Below, in pieces: positions 49,025-57,593 of a stretch of DNA of 64,000 nt. The stretch spans positions 1 to 64,000 of the forward strand of contig ONBX01000005.1 of the NCBI GenBank assembly GCA_900316205.1. The letters run 5' to 3'. The position numbers and the translations under genes are program-made. Every line of letters starts with the position of its first letter. Positions within the stretch are counted from its first letter, which is position 1. This stretch comes from an uncultured Eubacteriales bacterium (GTDB taxonomy: Bacteria; Bacillota; Clostridia; Oscillospirales; Oscillospiraceae). The notes below the pieces were generated by a model, which was not told the origin of the DNA, did no database searches, and saw only the letters and a program-made list of their open reading frames with translations.

Positions 49025-49732
49025 TCACTTTCTTTTCAGGAAGGCCAGCAGCCCCCTGCGCTCCGGCTTTTTCTCAGGGGCGGCCAGCTCCGTCCAGGCC
49101 TGGGGGCCCAGGAACTTCAGCACCGCCACCTGGGGCTCCATATCCTCGGAGACGGGGAAGGTGTCGGTATCATAGCGGTGGATGAACTCCGGCGCGTCAA
49201 AGTACTTGATGAACTCCTCCACGCTCTCCAGCCGGTGAGCGCCCCGGTTCTGGTCCCGGTAGTGCATGGGGATGATGACCTTGGCCATGATATCGTCCGT
49301 GGCCCGCTTGGCCTCCTGGGAGGGGAGCGCCGTGGCGGAGCCGGCGCAGATCATGCACACGTCCGCCCCGAAGAGCCGGGAGATCTGACCGCCGTCCAGC
49401 TGGGTGCCCAGATCCCCCATGTGGACCAGCTTGAGGCCCTCCGCCTCCAAAATGTGGATCTTGGTAAAGCCCCGCCAGTTGCCCATTTTGAACTCATGGG
49501 GCGCGGTGAGGGCGGTGATGGTAAAGGGACAGTCGCTCTCGGGCCGGCCGGAGAGCTCCACGCCCTCCCGGTAGTTGTGGCCGAAATGCTCGTGGCTCAC
49601 CAGGACCATGTCCGCCTTCAGGCGCAGCTTGGGGTAACCCGCGGTATAGTCGCTGTTATAGGGATCGATGATGATGGTATAGCCCTTGTGCCGGATGGCA
49701 AAGCAGGCATGCCCCAGCCATTGGATCGTCAT
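49025..49732 (-). CDS. MBL-fold (UlaG-like) metallo-hydrolase with altered metal motif
   Basis: 235 residues. Beta-lactamase-fold hydrolase with a strand-rich start (WLGHACFAI), followed by SHEHFGHN where His47, His49 and His52 line up with the HxHxDH zinc motif but the Asp is replaced by Gly51. Later ligands MGDLG (Asp) and IIPMHYR (His) remain. UlaG relatives are L-ascorbate-6-phosphate lactonases, but the missing Asp may change metal use. ATG 49732 follows AAGGAGGAAAACCT; the longer frame upstream is repeat DNA. Confidence 0.87.
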   Translation of the reverse strand: MTIQWLGHACFAIRHKGYTIIIDPYNSDYTAGYPKLRLKADMVLVSHEHFGHNYREGVELSGRPESDCPFTITALTAPHEFKMGNWRGFTKIHILEAEGLKLVHMGDLGTQLDGGQISRLFGADVCMICAGSATALPSQEAKRATDDIMAKVIIPMHYRDQNRGAHRLESVEEFIKYFDAPEFIHRYDTDTFPVSEDMEPQVAVLKFLGPQAWTELAAPEKKPERRGLLAFLKRK

Positions 49733-49760
49733 AGGTTTTCCTCCTTGCAGTCGGAAAAGT

Positions 49761-49859
49761 GAATAGTGAATAAGGAAGAGTGAAAAAGGAAGGTGTCGCT
49801 TCGCGACATTACAATTCATCCCCGAAGGGGATACCACAACTCTTCCCTATTCCCTATTC
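49761..49859. repeat. 99-bp hairpin element with GAATA arms
   Basis: Arms GAATAGTGAATAAGGAAGAGT (49761-49781) and ACTCTTCCCTATTCCCTATTC (49839-49859), complementary at 19 of 21 positions, with internal hairpins GTGTCGC/GCGACA and ATCCCCGAAGGGGAT. Same type as the block at 16745-16770. Confidence 0.75.
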
Positions 49860-49873
49860 GTTATTCCCTTATT

Positions 49874-50788
49874 TCATCCTTCCATCACGTGCAGGGCGCG
49901 GATCTCGGGATTTTGGATCTTCCCCTGGACGGCGAAGGCGTGGGGCTCCAGATAGTCCCAGGTCCCGTCAGAGAGCCCCTGGACGTGAAGCTCGGCAGAA
50001 ACGGTGGCGCAGATGTCCTCGATGACCCCCTGGCGGAGGGCGGGATCATCCTCGCCGGTGAGCAGAAATTCCAGCGCGGTGCGCAGATGCCCCAGCTTGG
50101 GCAGGGCGTCCATGCCCCGGAGCATCCACTTGGTATAGGGCATGTGCCGCTTTTCCAGCAGATAGACGGCGCCGCAGGCGGCGCGGACAAAGTCGGAGAG
50201 TTCCAGGGCGGCGGCGCCCTGTTCCCCATGCTTCAAACAGCGGGCATAGTTATACTGGCCGGTCTGGGCCATCTCGATGAGCCGGGCGGCCAGCTTTTTT
50301 TTGCGCACGTCCTCCGGCATACCGGAAAGCAGCGTCTCCCGGATGGCGGTGAACTGGCCCAGATCGTCCCGGAAGACCTGGCCGTTGGTGGCCTCCGCCA
50401 GGGCGTGGGAGGGGAGGGAGAGCCATTGCTGCCAGCTCTCCGGCGCGCCGGGGGAGCCGGTGTAGCGCCGGTAGAAAAAGGCGGTGCGCCGCACGCCGCA
50501 GTTGTCCTCCGCGAGAGCACTGTGCTTGCCGCCCTCGCCCAGGGGGAGACTGCGGTAGGCCCGGTTCAGGGCCACGCCATAGCGCAGATCGTCCTCATCC
50601 GTGAGCCAGAGACAGAAGCCCCGGGCAAAGTCGTGGTCCCGGGAAATCTCATCGTCATAGCCGTAGCACTCCGAGCCGTGGCCCACCAGACCCACGGCGA
50701 TGCGCCCCTCCAGCTGGGGAAACTGGGCGTGGATCATGGGTCGGCCGAACTCCTCATAGAGGGCCCGGGCCTCGTCAAGTCCCTGCAT
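49874..50788 (-). CDS. DUF4037 nucleotidyltransferase-fold protein
   Basis: 304 residues. N-terminal nucleotidyltransferase-like block GLVGHGSECYGYDDEISRDHDF, giving the GS...D-x-D pattern at about 55-75, then a helical DUF4037 region rich in Arg/Tyr. Related folds adenylylate or transfer nucleotides to proteins or antibiotics. Cytosolic. The 5' end overlaps the TPR gene by 14 bases. Substrate unknown. Confidence 0.85.
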   Translation of the reverse strand: MQGLDEARALYEEFGRPMIHAQFPQLEGRIAVGLVGHGSECYGYDDEISRDHDFARGFCLWLTDEDDLRYGVALNRAYRSLPLGEGGKHSALAEDNCGVRRTAFFYRRYTGSPGAPESWQQWLSLPSHALAEATNGQVFRDDLGQFTAIRETLLSGMPEDVRKKKLAARLIEMAQTGQYNYARCLKHGEQGAAALELSDFVRAACGAVYLLEKRHMPYTKWMLRGMDALPKLGHLRTALEFLLTGEDDPALRQGVIEDICATVSAELHVQGLSDGTWDYLEPHAFAVQGKIQNPEIRALHVMEG

Positions 50789-51590
50789 AGATCTGCTCCG
50801 CCCTTTCCTTCAGCTCTTTGGCGTAGAGAAAGTAGCCGAAATAGTCAAAGCTGGGGGCGCACTTGGAGATGGTGAAGGCGTGATAACCGTTGCGGGGAAG
50901 GCTGGGAGCATTGAGATAGTCCCAGGCCATCTCCATATACTCGCCGATGCGGGGATCCTCCGGGTCCTGCTTGTCGTAAAGCTCCGCCAGGTTGCAGCAG
51001 GTGACGGCCAGCTCGTTCTCCGGATTCCGGGAGTGGGCGATGATATTCAGAGCCAGGCGGAAGCTCCGCTCAGCCTGGAGATAGTCCCCCTCATCCTCGT
51101 AGCTCAGGCCCATATTGTTGTAGAGCCCGGCGAAGCGGTAGTCCATGGGGTCCAGATTGTCGGCATAGACCCGGGCGCAGTGCTCAAAGATGGGCAGCGA
51201 CTCCTTGGCCCTGCCGAAGGCCTTGAGGGTGGTGGCGGCGTTGATGAGCACCGTTGCCCCGGAGACGGTGGCGCCCATGCGGTGGATGCGGATCAGATCC
51301 AGGGCGCCGTTCACGGCGGCCATGGCCTTTTCCCGGTCCCCGTCCCGCCGGTGATAGCCCAACAGCTCGCTGAGCATGCTCAGTTCGCCCCGCCAGTCCC
51401 CCCGGCTGCGGGCGGCATCCCGCCACTGTTCCAGAAGGGCCAGGGCGTCCTTCTCCCGGCCGGCGTTGTAGAGCGCGTCCAGCTCGCGGATGACGGCGGG
51501 CACGTCGATGGGGTTGCGGCAGGGCTCGGCGTCGGGGATGCCGCGGTAAGCGCTGCTGTCAAAGCAGCAGCAGGCTTCGATGTAGTCCAT
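50775..51590 (-). CDS. TPR-repeat protein
   Basis: 271 residues. At least four TPR-like helix pairs (YNAGREKDALALLEQWRD, TLKAFGRAKESLPIFEHC, GLSYEDEGDYLQAERSFRLA and AELYDKQ...). Cys-rich start (EACCCFDSS). Starts at ATG 51590 after AGTGAGG; the longer frame to 51635 lies in the divergent promoter. Upstream partner of DUF4037 in an overlapping pair, so it may be an adaptor for that enzyme. Divergent from the thioredoxin-like gene. Confidence 0.85.
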   Translation of the reverse strand: MDYIEACCCFDSSAYRGIPDAEPCRNPIDVPAVIRELDALYNAGREKDALALLEQWRDAARSRGDWRGELSMLSELLGYHRRDGDREKAMAAVNGALDLIRIHRMGATVSGATVLINAATTLKAFGRAKESLPIFEHCARVYADNLDPMDYRFAGLYNNMGLSYEDEGDYLQAERSFRLALNIIAHSRNPENELAVTCCNLAELYDKQDPEDPRIGEYMEMAWDYLNAPSLPRNGYHAFTISKCAPSFDYFGYFLYAKELKERAEQIYAGT

Positions 51591-51602
51591 AAAAAACCTC
51601 AC

Positions 51603-51631
51603 TTGATAGCAGGCTGGGAATTGGATATAAT
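51603..51631 (+). promoter_or_regulatory. Promoter of the thioredoxin-fold gene
   Basis: TTGATA (51603-51608), 17 bp, TATAAT (51626-51631), close to consensus. Confidence 0.8.
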
Positions 51632-51679
51632 ACAAACGAATTATAAACCAAAGGGCTTTGCCTGTAAAGGAGAATCGCC

Positions 51680-53662
51680 ATGCCGAACCGTCTTCAAAAC
51701 GAGCGCTCCCCCTATCTGCTGCAGCACGCGGACAATCCTGTGGATTGGTACCCCTGGGGAGAGGAGGCCTTCGAGAAGGCCCGCCGGGAGGGAAAGCCCG
51801 TCTTCCTCTCCATCGGCTACGCCACCTGCCATTGGTGCCATGTGATGGCCCGGGAGTCTTTTGAGAGTCCTGCGGTGGCGGAGATCCTGAACCGGAGCTT
51901 CGTGCCTGTGAAGGTGGACCGGGAGGAGCGGCCGGACGTGGACGCGGTGTATATGGAGGCCTGCGTGGCCCTGAACGGCAGCGGCGGCTGGCCCCTGACC
52001 CTGCTGCTCACCCCGGAAGGGGAGCCCTTCTTTGCCGGAACCTATCTGCCTCGGGAGAACCGGGGGCGGCAGCTTGGCCTGATCCCCCTGCTGCAGGCGG
52101 TGGAGGCCAAGTGGAAGCGGGACCGGCAGGGTTTGGAGAAGACCGCCGGAGAGCTCAGCGCGTTCCTTCGCCGGGAGCGGCCCCTGCAGCCGGGAGCGCT
52201 GGACGAAGAGCTGCCGAAGCGGGCCTATGAGCAGCTGAAAGGGATTTTCGACGAGGAGTACGGCGGCTTCGGCACGGCGCCCAAGTTCCCTGCACCCCAG
52301 AATCTGCTGTTCCTGCTGCGCTATGCCGCTCTGACCGGGGAAAAGGAAGCCCGGCGCATGGCGGAGAAGACCCTGCAGCAGATGGCCCGGGGCGGCATCT
52401 ATGACCAGATCGGCGGAGGCTTTGCCCGCTACTCCACAGACCGGGAGTGGCTGGCGCCTCACTTTGAAAAGACCCTCTATGACAACGCCCTGCTGGCCCT
52501 GTGCTATACCGAGGCCTGGCAGGAGGGGCGCTTTGCCCTGTACCGCCGCATCGCGGAGGAGACCCTGGATTACTGCCTGCGGGAGCTCAAAAGCCCCTGC
52601 GGCGGCTTTTGCAGCGGCCAGGACGCGGACAGTGACGGGGAAGAGGGCAAGTACTATCTGCTGACCCCGGAGCTGGTGAAGGCGGTGCTGGGCGAGGACG
52701 AGGGGCGGCACTTCGGCGAGTGCTACGACATCACCCCCGAGGGCAATTTCCAGGGCAAGAGCATCCCCAATCTGCTGCTGAACCAGCGCTGGAACCTGAT
52801 CCCCGAGGGCTATGGGGAATACCGGCAGCGCCTCCGGGAGGACCGGGCAAGGCGGGTGAGTCTGAAAAGAGACGATAAGCTCCTCACCGCCTGGAACGGC
52901 ATGCTGCTGATGGCCCTCTCCCGGGCGGCCAGGGCCTTCGGGCGGGAGGACTATGCCGAGGCTGCCCGTAAGCTCGTCTCCTTCCTCCTGGAAAAGGCGG
53001 GAGGATCGGTGCCGGAGAAGCTGCGGGCCGTCTGCTACGAGGCCGAGAGCGCCTTTCTGCCCGGACAGCTGGACGATTACGCCTTCACGGCCCTGGGCCT
53101 GCTGGAGGCCTACGCCCTGGATCGGGACAGCGATCTGCTCCTGGCGGCGGAGGCGCTGGCCCGGGAGATCCCGGCCCACTTCACCGCGCCAAACGGCGGC
53201 TTTTACCGCAGCGCCGACCGGGCGGAGACGCTTATCAAGCGGCCCATGGAGCGCTATGACGGGGCCATGCCCTCCGGAAACTCCGCAGCGTTGGTCCTCT
53301 TCGACCTGCTGCGGCGGCTCAGCGGCAAGGAGGAGTGGCGGGAGGCTGCCGAAAGGCAGGGGGCCTTCCTCTGCGCGGCGGTGAAGGAGGCGCCCATGGC
53401 GGGGGCCTACGGCCTGCTTGGCCTGATGGGGCAGCTCTATCCCACAAAGGAGCTGGTGGCGGCCCTGGCCGGAGAGGAGAGCCGGATGCTCTCCAGCATC
53501 GAGAGCCGCTTTGATCCCCAGATCGCGATCCTGGTGAAAAAGCCCGGGGACGAGAAGCTGGCCGCATTTGCGCCCTTTACCGAGCCCTACGGCCCCATCG
53601 ACGGTAAGAACGCCTTTTATCTCTGCGAAAACGGCGCCTGCTCCCTGCCTGTTAGGGAGTAG
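51680..53662 (+). CDS. DUF255/YyaL-like thioredoxin-fold protein
   Basis: 660 residues. The N-terminal thioredoxin-like domain holds CHWCHVM (Cys50 and Cys53) and the start [20 protein letters not shown] that marks the family. The remaining 450 residues form an alpha/alpha (six-hairpin) toroid typical of glycosidase-like proteins ([33 protein letters not shown]). Members are widely conserved from bacteria to mammals (SSP411/SPATA20), cytosolic; their reaction is not settled. ATG 51680 has AAAGGAGAATCGCC. Confidence 0.92.
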   Translation: MPNRLQNERSPYLLQHADNPVDWYPWGEEAFEKARREGKPVFLSIGYATCHWCHVMARESFESPAVAEILNRSFVPVKVDREERPDVDAVYMEACVALNGSGGWPLTLLLTPEGEPFFAGTYLPRENRGRQLGLIPLLQAVEAKWKRDRQGLEKTAGELSAFLRRERPLQPGALDEELPKRAYEQLKGIFDEEYGGFGTAPKFPAPQNLLFLLRYAALTGEKEARRMAEKTLQQMARGGIYDQIGGGFARYSTDREWLAPHFEKTLYDNALLALCYTEAWQEGRFALYRRIAEETLDYCLRELKSPCGGFCSGQDADSDGEEGKYYLLTPELVKAVLGEDEGRHFGECYDITPEGNFQGKSIPNLLLNQRWNLIPEGYGEYRQRLREDRARRVSLKRDDKLLTAWNGMLLMALSRAARAFGREDYAEAARKLVSFLLEKAGGSVPEKLRAVCYEAESAFLPGQLDDYAFTALGLLEAYALDRDSDLLLAAEALAREIPAHFTAPNGGFYRSADRAETLIKRPMERYDGAMPSGNSAALVLFDLLRRLSGKEEWREAAERQGAFLCAAVKEAPMAGAYGLLGLMGQLYPTKELVAALAGEESRMLSSIESRFDPQIAILVKKPGDEKLAAFAPFTEPYGPIDGKNAFYLCENGACSLPVRE

Positions 53663-53943
53663 GATTTTTGAGTTTTGAGAAGGGGAGCGGGAGACTCCCG
53701 CTTCCTTCTGACCCGAAAAAGCGCAAAAAAAACAGCCCCCTGGCGGGAGCAGACAAAAGACGATCAGAGGACAATCATACGGAGCACAGATGAAAAAGCT
53801 TGAGCGAGCAGCGAGAACATTTTTCGTCAAGCGAGGCATTGGCCGCAGGGAATACTTTGTGTATTTCCAAGGACAATAACGAAGCATGACGGAAAAGGGG
53901 CCGCTGCGAATCAAGTCTTTTTCGTCAGGGCTTCGTATCAGAC
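53663..53943. repeat. Hairpins and MITE-related relic
   Basis: No gene seen. GGAGCGGGAG/CTCCCGCTTCC (53683-53705) is probably the terminator of the preceding gene. The region 53790-53880 contains AATACACAAAGTATTCCCTGCG on the minus strand and CTTGACGAAAAATG, which also occur at about 42953-43005 inside the 278-bp element, so it looks like a relic of that family. Confidence 0.65.
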
Positions 53944-54007
53944 AAAAAAAGAAGCAGCCCTTGACTGTAACACGTCCGATTTTTCACACAGTCAAGGGCT
54001 ACTTCTT
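53944..54007 (-). terminator. Strong intrinsic terminator of the candidate ncRNA
   Basis: Minus-strand stem AAGAAGTAGCCCTTGACTGT / ACAGTCAAGGGCTGCTTCTT (20 bp, one mismatch) followed by seven T residues (53944-53950). Confidence 0.92.
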
Positions 54008-54232
54008 CGTGTTCTTGGTATCTAGCATCCTGGTTACCTCTCTTTCTACAGATTTTTTGCTGCTGTGTCGTTCTCGGGACTCGCAATCGGCATCTAATTT
54101 GGGTTCTCTTCCCCGCCCTCAAAAGTGAGGCATGCTTTTGGCCGTCGTTCCCGCTGGCGCATCCCCAGCAGCTTCCTCAGGTTCCCGTTCCTCGGATCTT
54201 TCCTATATGTAACGGACCTTCATCCTTTGTGG
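53944..54232 (-). ncRNA. Candidate structured non-coding RNA (about 289 nt)
   Basis: A dedicated promoter and a very strong terminator delimit a 289-base minus-strand transcript with no credible reading frame. It is purine-rich and has paired segments: CCGTT/AACGG, CCTCA-CTTT-TGAGG, GGC...GCC, and a long-range GCTGCTG (about 54168) with CAGCAGC (about 54057). The internal loops (GGAAAGATCCGAGGAAC, GGGAACGACGG, GAGAGGTAACC) look like conserved RNA loops. It lacks the RNase P, tmRNA, SRP and riboswitch signatures I know. Known Clostridial candidate classes of similar size, such as the raiA motif, are possible, but I could not confirm this. It may be species-specific. Confidence 0.65.
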
Positions 54233-54236
54233 CTAT

Positions 54237-54265
54237 AATATAGCAGATCATACGATGAAATACAA
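54237..54265 (-). promoter_or_regulatory. Promoter of the candidate ncRNA
   Basis: Minus strand TTGTAT (54260-54265), 17 bp, TATATT (54237-54242); start expected at about 54231. Confidence 0.75.
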
Positions 54266-54350
54266 GTGGTATTCTATACAAAATAAACAAAACAAACTTG
54301 TTGAAAGAGCAGAATTTCGGCATGACTCCGTGAAAATATCCAAAAAGCCC

Positions 54351-54380
54351 TTGACAATTTACCGTATTACATAGTATGAT
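54351..54380 (+). promoter_or_regulatory. Orphan plus-strand promoter
   Basis: TTGACA (54351-54356), 18 bp, TATGAT (54375-54380). Only about 15 bases separate the expected start from the terminator that follows. Confidence 0.7.
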
Positions 54381-54400
54381 AAATACGTTGGGGCCTAAAA

Positions 54401-54430
54401 ACCGACCGCTTTTCAGCGGTCGGTTTTTTT
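54401..54430. terminator. Terminator right after the orphan promoter
   Basis: ACCGACCGCT-TTTC-AGCGGTCGGT stem (54401-54424) plus seven T residues. It works from the plus strand; on the minus strand it also ends the mutY transcript (A-run and T-run both present). Confidence 0.9.
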
Positions 54431-54454
54431 CATGTTCCGGAGGAAGGATTTCCC

Positions 54455-54495
54455 TGTCATTGCGAGCCAGTGCGCACACTGGCGTGGCAATCCGT
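54455..54495. repeat. R4 family palindrome
   Basis: TGTCATTGCGAG, then CCAGTGCGCACACTGG (54467-54482), then CGTGGCAATCCGT. The same pattern with CCAGTTCGCAAACTGG occurs at 36444-36486. A related inverted end (GCGATGACAGG) appears about 54538. Confidence 0.8.
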
Positions 54496-54555
54496 TTTTC
54501 CCTTGCGGCAAGAGAGGCCACCCTGGGGGCGGCGAGGCGATGACAGGTTTTTCGT

Positions 54556-55593
54556 TTATTCGATGAGTGCCAGATAAGCTTTCAGTGCGGTGGGGATGGA
54601 GTAGCGGGCGCGGATCTCCTCGGCAGTCTCCCAGGTGAGGCCGGGGAGGGGCTTTCGGAGATCCAGAAGCCAGCCCTCCATGTGCCACTCCACATGGGTG
54701 AAGACGTGCTTGGCACTGCCGCAGGGGTCGATGCGCTCCGCCTGGGGGAAGCGGGCCCGGAGCTCCTCCTCCGTCACGGCGCCAAGCTCATTGGGAAACT
54801 CCCAAAGCCCGGCCAGAAGCCCCTTCTTTTCCCGCTGCCGGATGGCCCAGCGGTTCCCCCAGCGCAGAAGCAGCACGGTCCGTTCCTCCACCCGGCGGGG
54901 TCTGGGCGGGGCCTTTACGGGGAACTTTTCTTCCGTGCCGTTCTGGTGGGCGCGGCAGAGGCTCCGCCAGGGGCAAAGCTCGCACTTCGGCGAGCCGTTC
55001 GGGATGCAGATCGTCTCGCCCAGTTCCATGAGCCCCTCGGTGGTGAGGGCGGCGGCCTCCCCGCGGGGGTAGTGCTCCCGCAGCAGGGCGGTGACGCTCT
55101 TTTTCACGGCGGGGAAGAGAATGTCCCCGCTGTTTTCCAGCAGGCGGGAGAGCACCCGCAGCACGTTTCCGTCCACAGCGGGCTCCGGCTCTCCGCAGGC
55201 GATGGAGGCGATGGCCCCGGCGGTATAATCCCCGATGCCGGGGAGCGTGCGAAGCTGCGCCGCGGTATGGGGCAGCTCCCCGCCATAATCCCGCATCACG
55301 ATCTCCGCCGCTCGCTTCAGGTTGCGTGCCCGGCTGTAGTAGCCCAGCCCCTCCCAGAGCTTCAGGAGCCGGTCCTCCTCCACCGCGGCCAGGGCCGCCG
55401 CGTCCGGCAGCTCCGCCAGAAAGCGGTGGTAATAGGGGATTACCGTCTCTATCCGGGTCTGCTGCAGCATGATCTCCGAGATCCAGATACGGTAGGGCGT
55501 GGGCTCCTCCCGCCAGGGCAGCACCCGGCGGCTGAGAGCGTACCAGTCCGCGATCCGGGGCAGGGCCTGTTCAATGATTTCAGCGTCCGTCAT
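54556..55593 (-). CDS. mutY: A/G-specific adenine glycosylase
   Basis: 345 residues, full length. MutY removes adenine opposite 8-oxoguanine. Catalytic Glu40 (SEIMLQQ) and Asp141 (AVDGNVLR) flank the helix-hairpin-helix PGIGDYTAGAI. The 4Fe-4S cysteines appear as ICIPNGSPKCELCPWRSLC. A Nudix-like C-terminal domain, important for 8-oxoG recognition, follows from about 230. ATG 55593 has AAGGAGAGGTGCGCC; the longer frame enters a repeat array. Read-through is stopped by the terminator at 54401-54430. Confidence 0.95.
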   Translation of the reverse strand: MTDAEIIEQALPRIADWYALSRRVLPWREEPTPYRIWISEIMLQQTRIETVIPYYHRFLAELPDAAALAAVEEDRLLKLWEGLGYYSRARNLKRAAEIVMRDYGGELPHTAAQLRTLPGIGDYTAGAIASIACGEPEPAVDGNVLRVLSRLLENSGDILFPAVKKSVTALLREHYPRGEAAALTTEGLMELGETICIPNGSPKCELCPWRSLCRAHQNGTEEKFPVKAPPRPRRVEERTVLLLRWGNRWAIRQREKKGLLAGLWEFPNELGAVTEEELRARFPQAERIDPCGSAKHVFTHVEWHMEGWLLDLRKPLPGLTWETAEEIRARYSIPTALKAYLALIE

Positions 55594-55659
55594 GGCGCAC
55601 CTCTCCTTGCTTGCTGCTGCGATTGTAGCACAGGACGGGCAAATGCGCAAATGCTTTGG

Positions 55660-56246
55660 AGAGTATTCGCCTTCTCCCCGCAGGGAGGGAGGCATATGTG
55701 CTCCCCTGCAAGGGGAGCTGTCGCGGCGGCTCGCCGCTGTGACTGAGGGATTGTGCTCCCCTGCAAGGGGAGCTGTCACGGCGGCTCGCCGCCGAGACTG
55801 AGGGGTTTGACCCCTCCGTCACCGTCGCAAGCTCCGGTGACACCTCCCCTTTCAGGGGAGGACACACGGCAGGCAGATGATAGACACCCTACGCCGTTGG
55901 GACGAGCATCGCTCGTCCGCCAAGGCTCCTCCCTATCGGCCTTCGGCCACTGGCCACCTTGCCGCAATTGCCATTCCCGAGCCTGCTTCGCGATGGCCCG
56001 CCAACACCCCAGGGTGCCTTCTCTTGCCGCTGCGCGGCAATTCACCTTGTGGCGCGGCTGCGGAAATTGCGGCCTCGCTTTGTCTGCCACTGGCAGCGCG
56101 AGACCGCAATTCCCCCGGAGGGGGAAGGAAGAGCACCCGGCCCTTGCGGGACGGGGCGCCGCGTGATAGAATTTCAAAAAGGATGAAACCTTTTTACAGC
56201 TTTAAACGTTATAGGGACAGATCAAAGAAAACGGGAGGGAACGGAT
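55660..56246. repeat. R1/R2 repeat array
   Basis: Two R1 palindromes (TGCTCCCCTGCAAGGGGAGCTGT...GACTGAGG) at 55699-55748 and 55752-55805, followed by CCCTCCGTCACCGTCGCAAGC and a matching GACACCTCCCC half (55810-55861). A partial R2 (56042-56130) ends in CCCCGGAGGGGG. The following 100 bp hold the leader of the next gene. No CDS. Confidence 0.8.
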
Positions 56247-57539
56247 ATGGATAACAGCGAACAGGCTCTGGTGACCTGGCTGATCCTCTTCTTCCTTTTT
56301 GGGCTGCCGCTGCTGGTCACGCTGGGAGTGATCCTGGCAGGCTGGATCCAGAAGAGAAAAACAGGCGAGCGCAGCGACGGGCTTCGGGGGCTGGTCCTGC
56401 CGATCGGCCTGTGGGACGGCTTTGCCATCGGGCTTTTCGCTCTGCTGATGGGCATTTTTCAGCTCCATTGGTACATGAAGCTCTGCATCTTCCTGGCGGC
56501 GATCCTGCTGGAGGGGCTGCTGGTGGGCCTGATGGCCGGGTGGTTCACCTGGAAGCGCTTTCTCCTGTGGCTGCCCTGCGCCCTGGCTGTGGTCGGTACG
56601 CTGGTGGGTACGACCCTGTGGGAGAGACATCTGCGGGAGATCAGCATGCCGGAGAGCTTCAATTATCGGGACTATCTGCCCTTTCAGGAGGAGAGCCCCG
56701 TGGCGCGGCTGGAGGGGGAGAGCAGCCTGCGCTTTGCAGCGGACGAGAAGCTCCCCAAGATGGACGGGGCCACAGCTCTGTACCCGGTCTACGCCGCCTT
56801 TGCCCAGGCGACCTACCCGGAGGAGATGGAAAGATGGAACCGTTGGGATGTGGAGCAGCAGGTGTACTGCGGCACCACCTCTTCTGCCTACAGGAATATC
56901 GTAAAGGGAGGCTGCGACATTATCTTTGTGGCAGGGCCCAGCAGGGAGCAGGAGGAATACGCCAAAGAGCAGGGCGTGGAGCTGGTGTACACCCCCATCG
57001 GGCGGGAGGCCTTTGTGTTCTTTGTCAATCCCCAAAATCCCATCGAAGGGTTGACCCTGGAGCAGATCCGGGGCATCTATTCCGGCGGGATCACCGGATG
57101 GGCCGACCTGGGCGTTCCCGGCCTGGGGAAGATCCTGCCCTTCCAGCGCAGCGAGGGCAGCGGCAGCCAGACAGCCCTGGAGCGCTTCGTGATGGGGGAC
57201 ACGCCCCTGATGCCGGCGAAAACAGAGGAAATCATGACCGTGATGGATGGCATCGTGGAGCAGGTGTCCAGCTACAAAAACCACCCCAACGCCATCGGCT
57301 ACTCTTTCCGCTTCTACTGCACCGGCCTCATGCGGGGCTTTGACGTAAAGCTCCTGGAGATCGAGGGCGTGGCCCCCACGGTGGAGAACATCGAAAACGG
57401 CACTTACCCCCTGGCCTCGTATTTCTACGCCGTCACCCGCAGCGACGCGGACGAGAACACCCTGCGGCTTCTGGACTGGATCCTTTCGCCCCAGGGACAG
57501 GAGCTGGTGGAAAAAAGCGGGTATACGCCATTGACATAA
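56247..57539 (+). CDS. Substrate-binding (PstS-like) membrane protein
   Basis: 430 residues. Three or four N-terminal hydrophobic segments (about 9-30, 50-70, 75-98, 104-125) are followed by a periplasmic-binding-protein-type domain of about 290 residues. Segments such as DGATALYPVYAAFAQA, YCGTTSSAYRNIVKGGCDIIFVAG, FVFFVNPQNPIEGLTLEQIRGIY and RSEGSGSQTALERF are characteristic of phosphate-binding (PstS) proteins. It has no adjacent PstCAB transporter, so it may be a sensor-type protein or act elsewhere. ATG 56247 has AACGGGAGGGAACGGAT. Confidence 0.85.
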   Translation: MDNSEQALVTWLILFFLFGLPLLVTLGVILAGWIQKRKTGERSDGLRGLVLPIGLWDGFAIGLFALLMGIFQLHWYMKLCIFLAAILLEGLLVGLMAGWFTWKRFLLWLPCALAVVGTLVGTTLWERHLREISMPESFNYRDYLPFQEESPVARLEGESSLRFAADEKLPKMDGATALYPVYAAFAQATYPEEMERWNRWDVEQQVYCGTTSSAYRNIVKGGCDIIFVAGPSREQEEYAKEQGVELVYTPIGREAFVFFVNPQNPIEGLTLEQIRGIYSGGITGWADLGVPGLGKILPFQRSEGSGSQTALERFVMGDTPLMPAKTEEIMTVMDGIVEQVSSYKNHPNAIGYSFRFYCTGLMRGFDVKLLEIEGVAPTVENIENGTYPLASYFYAVTRSDADENTLRLLDWILSPQGQELVEKSGYTPLT

Positions 57540-57550
57540 GAAGAAGAAAA

Positions 57551-57593
57551 GGATCGGGCTTCCGCTGTACAGGACGGCGGAAGCCCGATTTTT
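57551..57593 (+). terminator. Terminator of the PstS-like gene
   Basis: ATCGGGCTTCCGC / GCGGAAGCCCGAT stem with an 11-base loop and TTTT end. Confidence 0.88.

Noticed and set aside
51641-53914. 757-codon minus-strand frame
   Set aside because: Shadow of the thioredoxin-fold gene; Leu/Gln/Gly-rich antisense composition.
53925-54122. 65-codon minus-strand frame
   Set aside because: It runs through the ncRNA and its terminator hairpin, and has no ribosome site.
53944-54232. RNase P, SRP RNA, tmRNA or 6S RNA
   Set aside because: I could not find the GAGGAAAGTCC/ACAGAAA blocks of RNase P, the SRP tetraloop motif, the tmRNA tag and CCA end, or the 6S bubble pattern.
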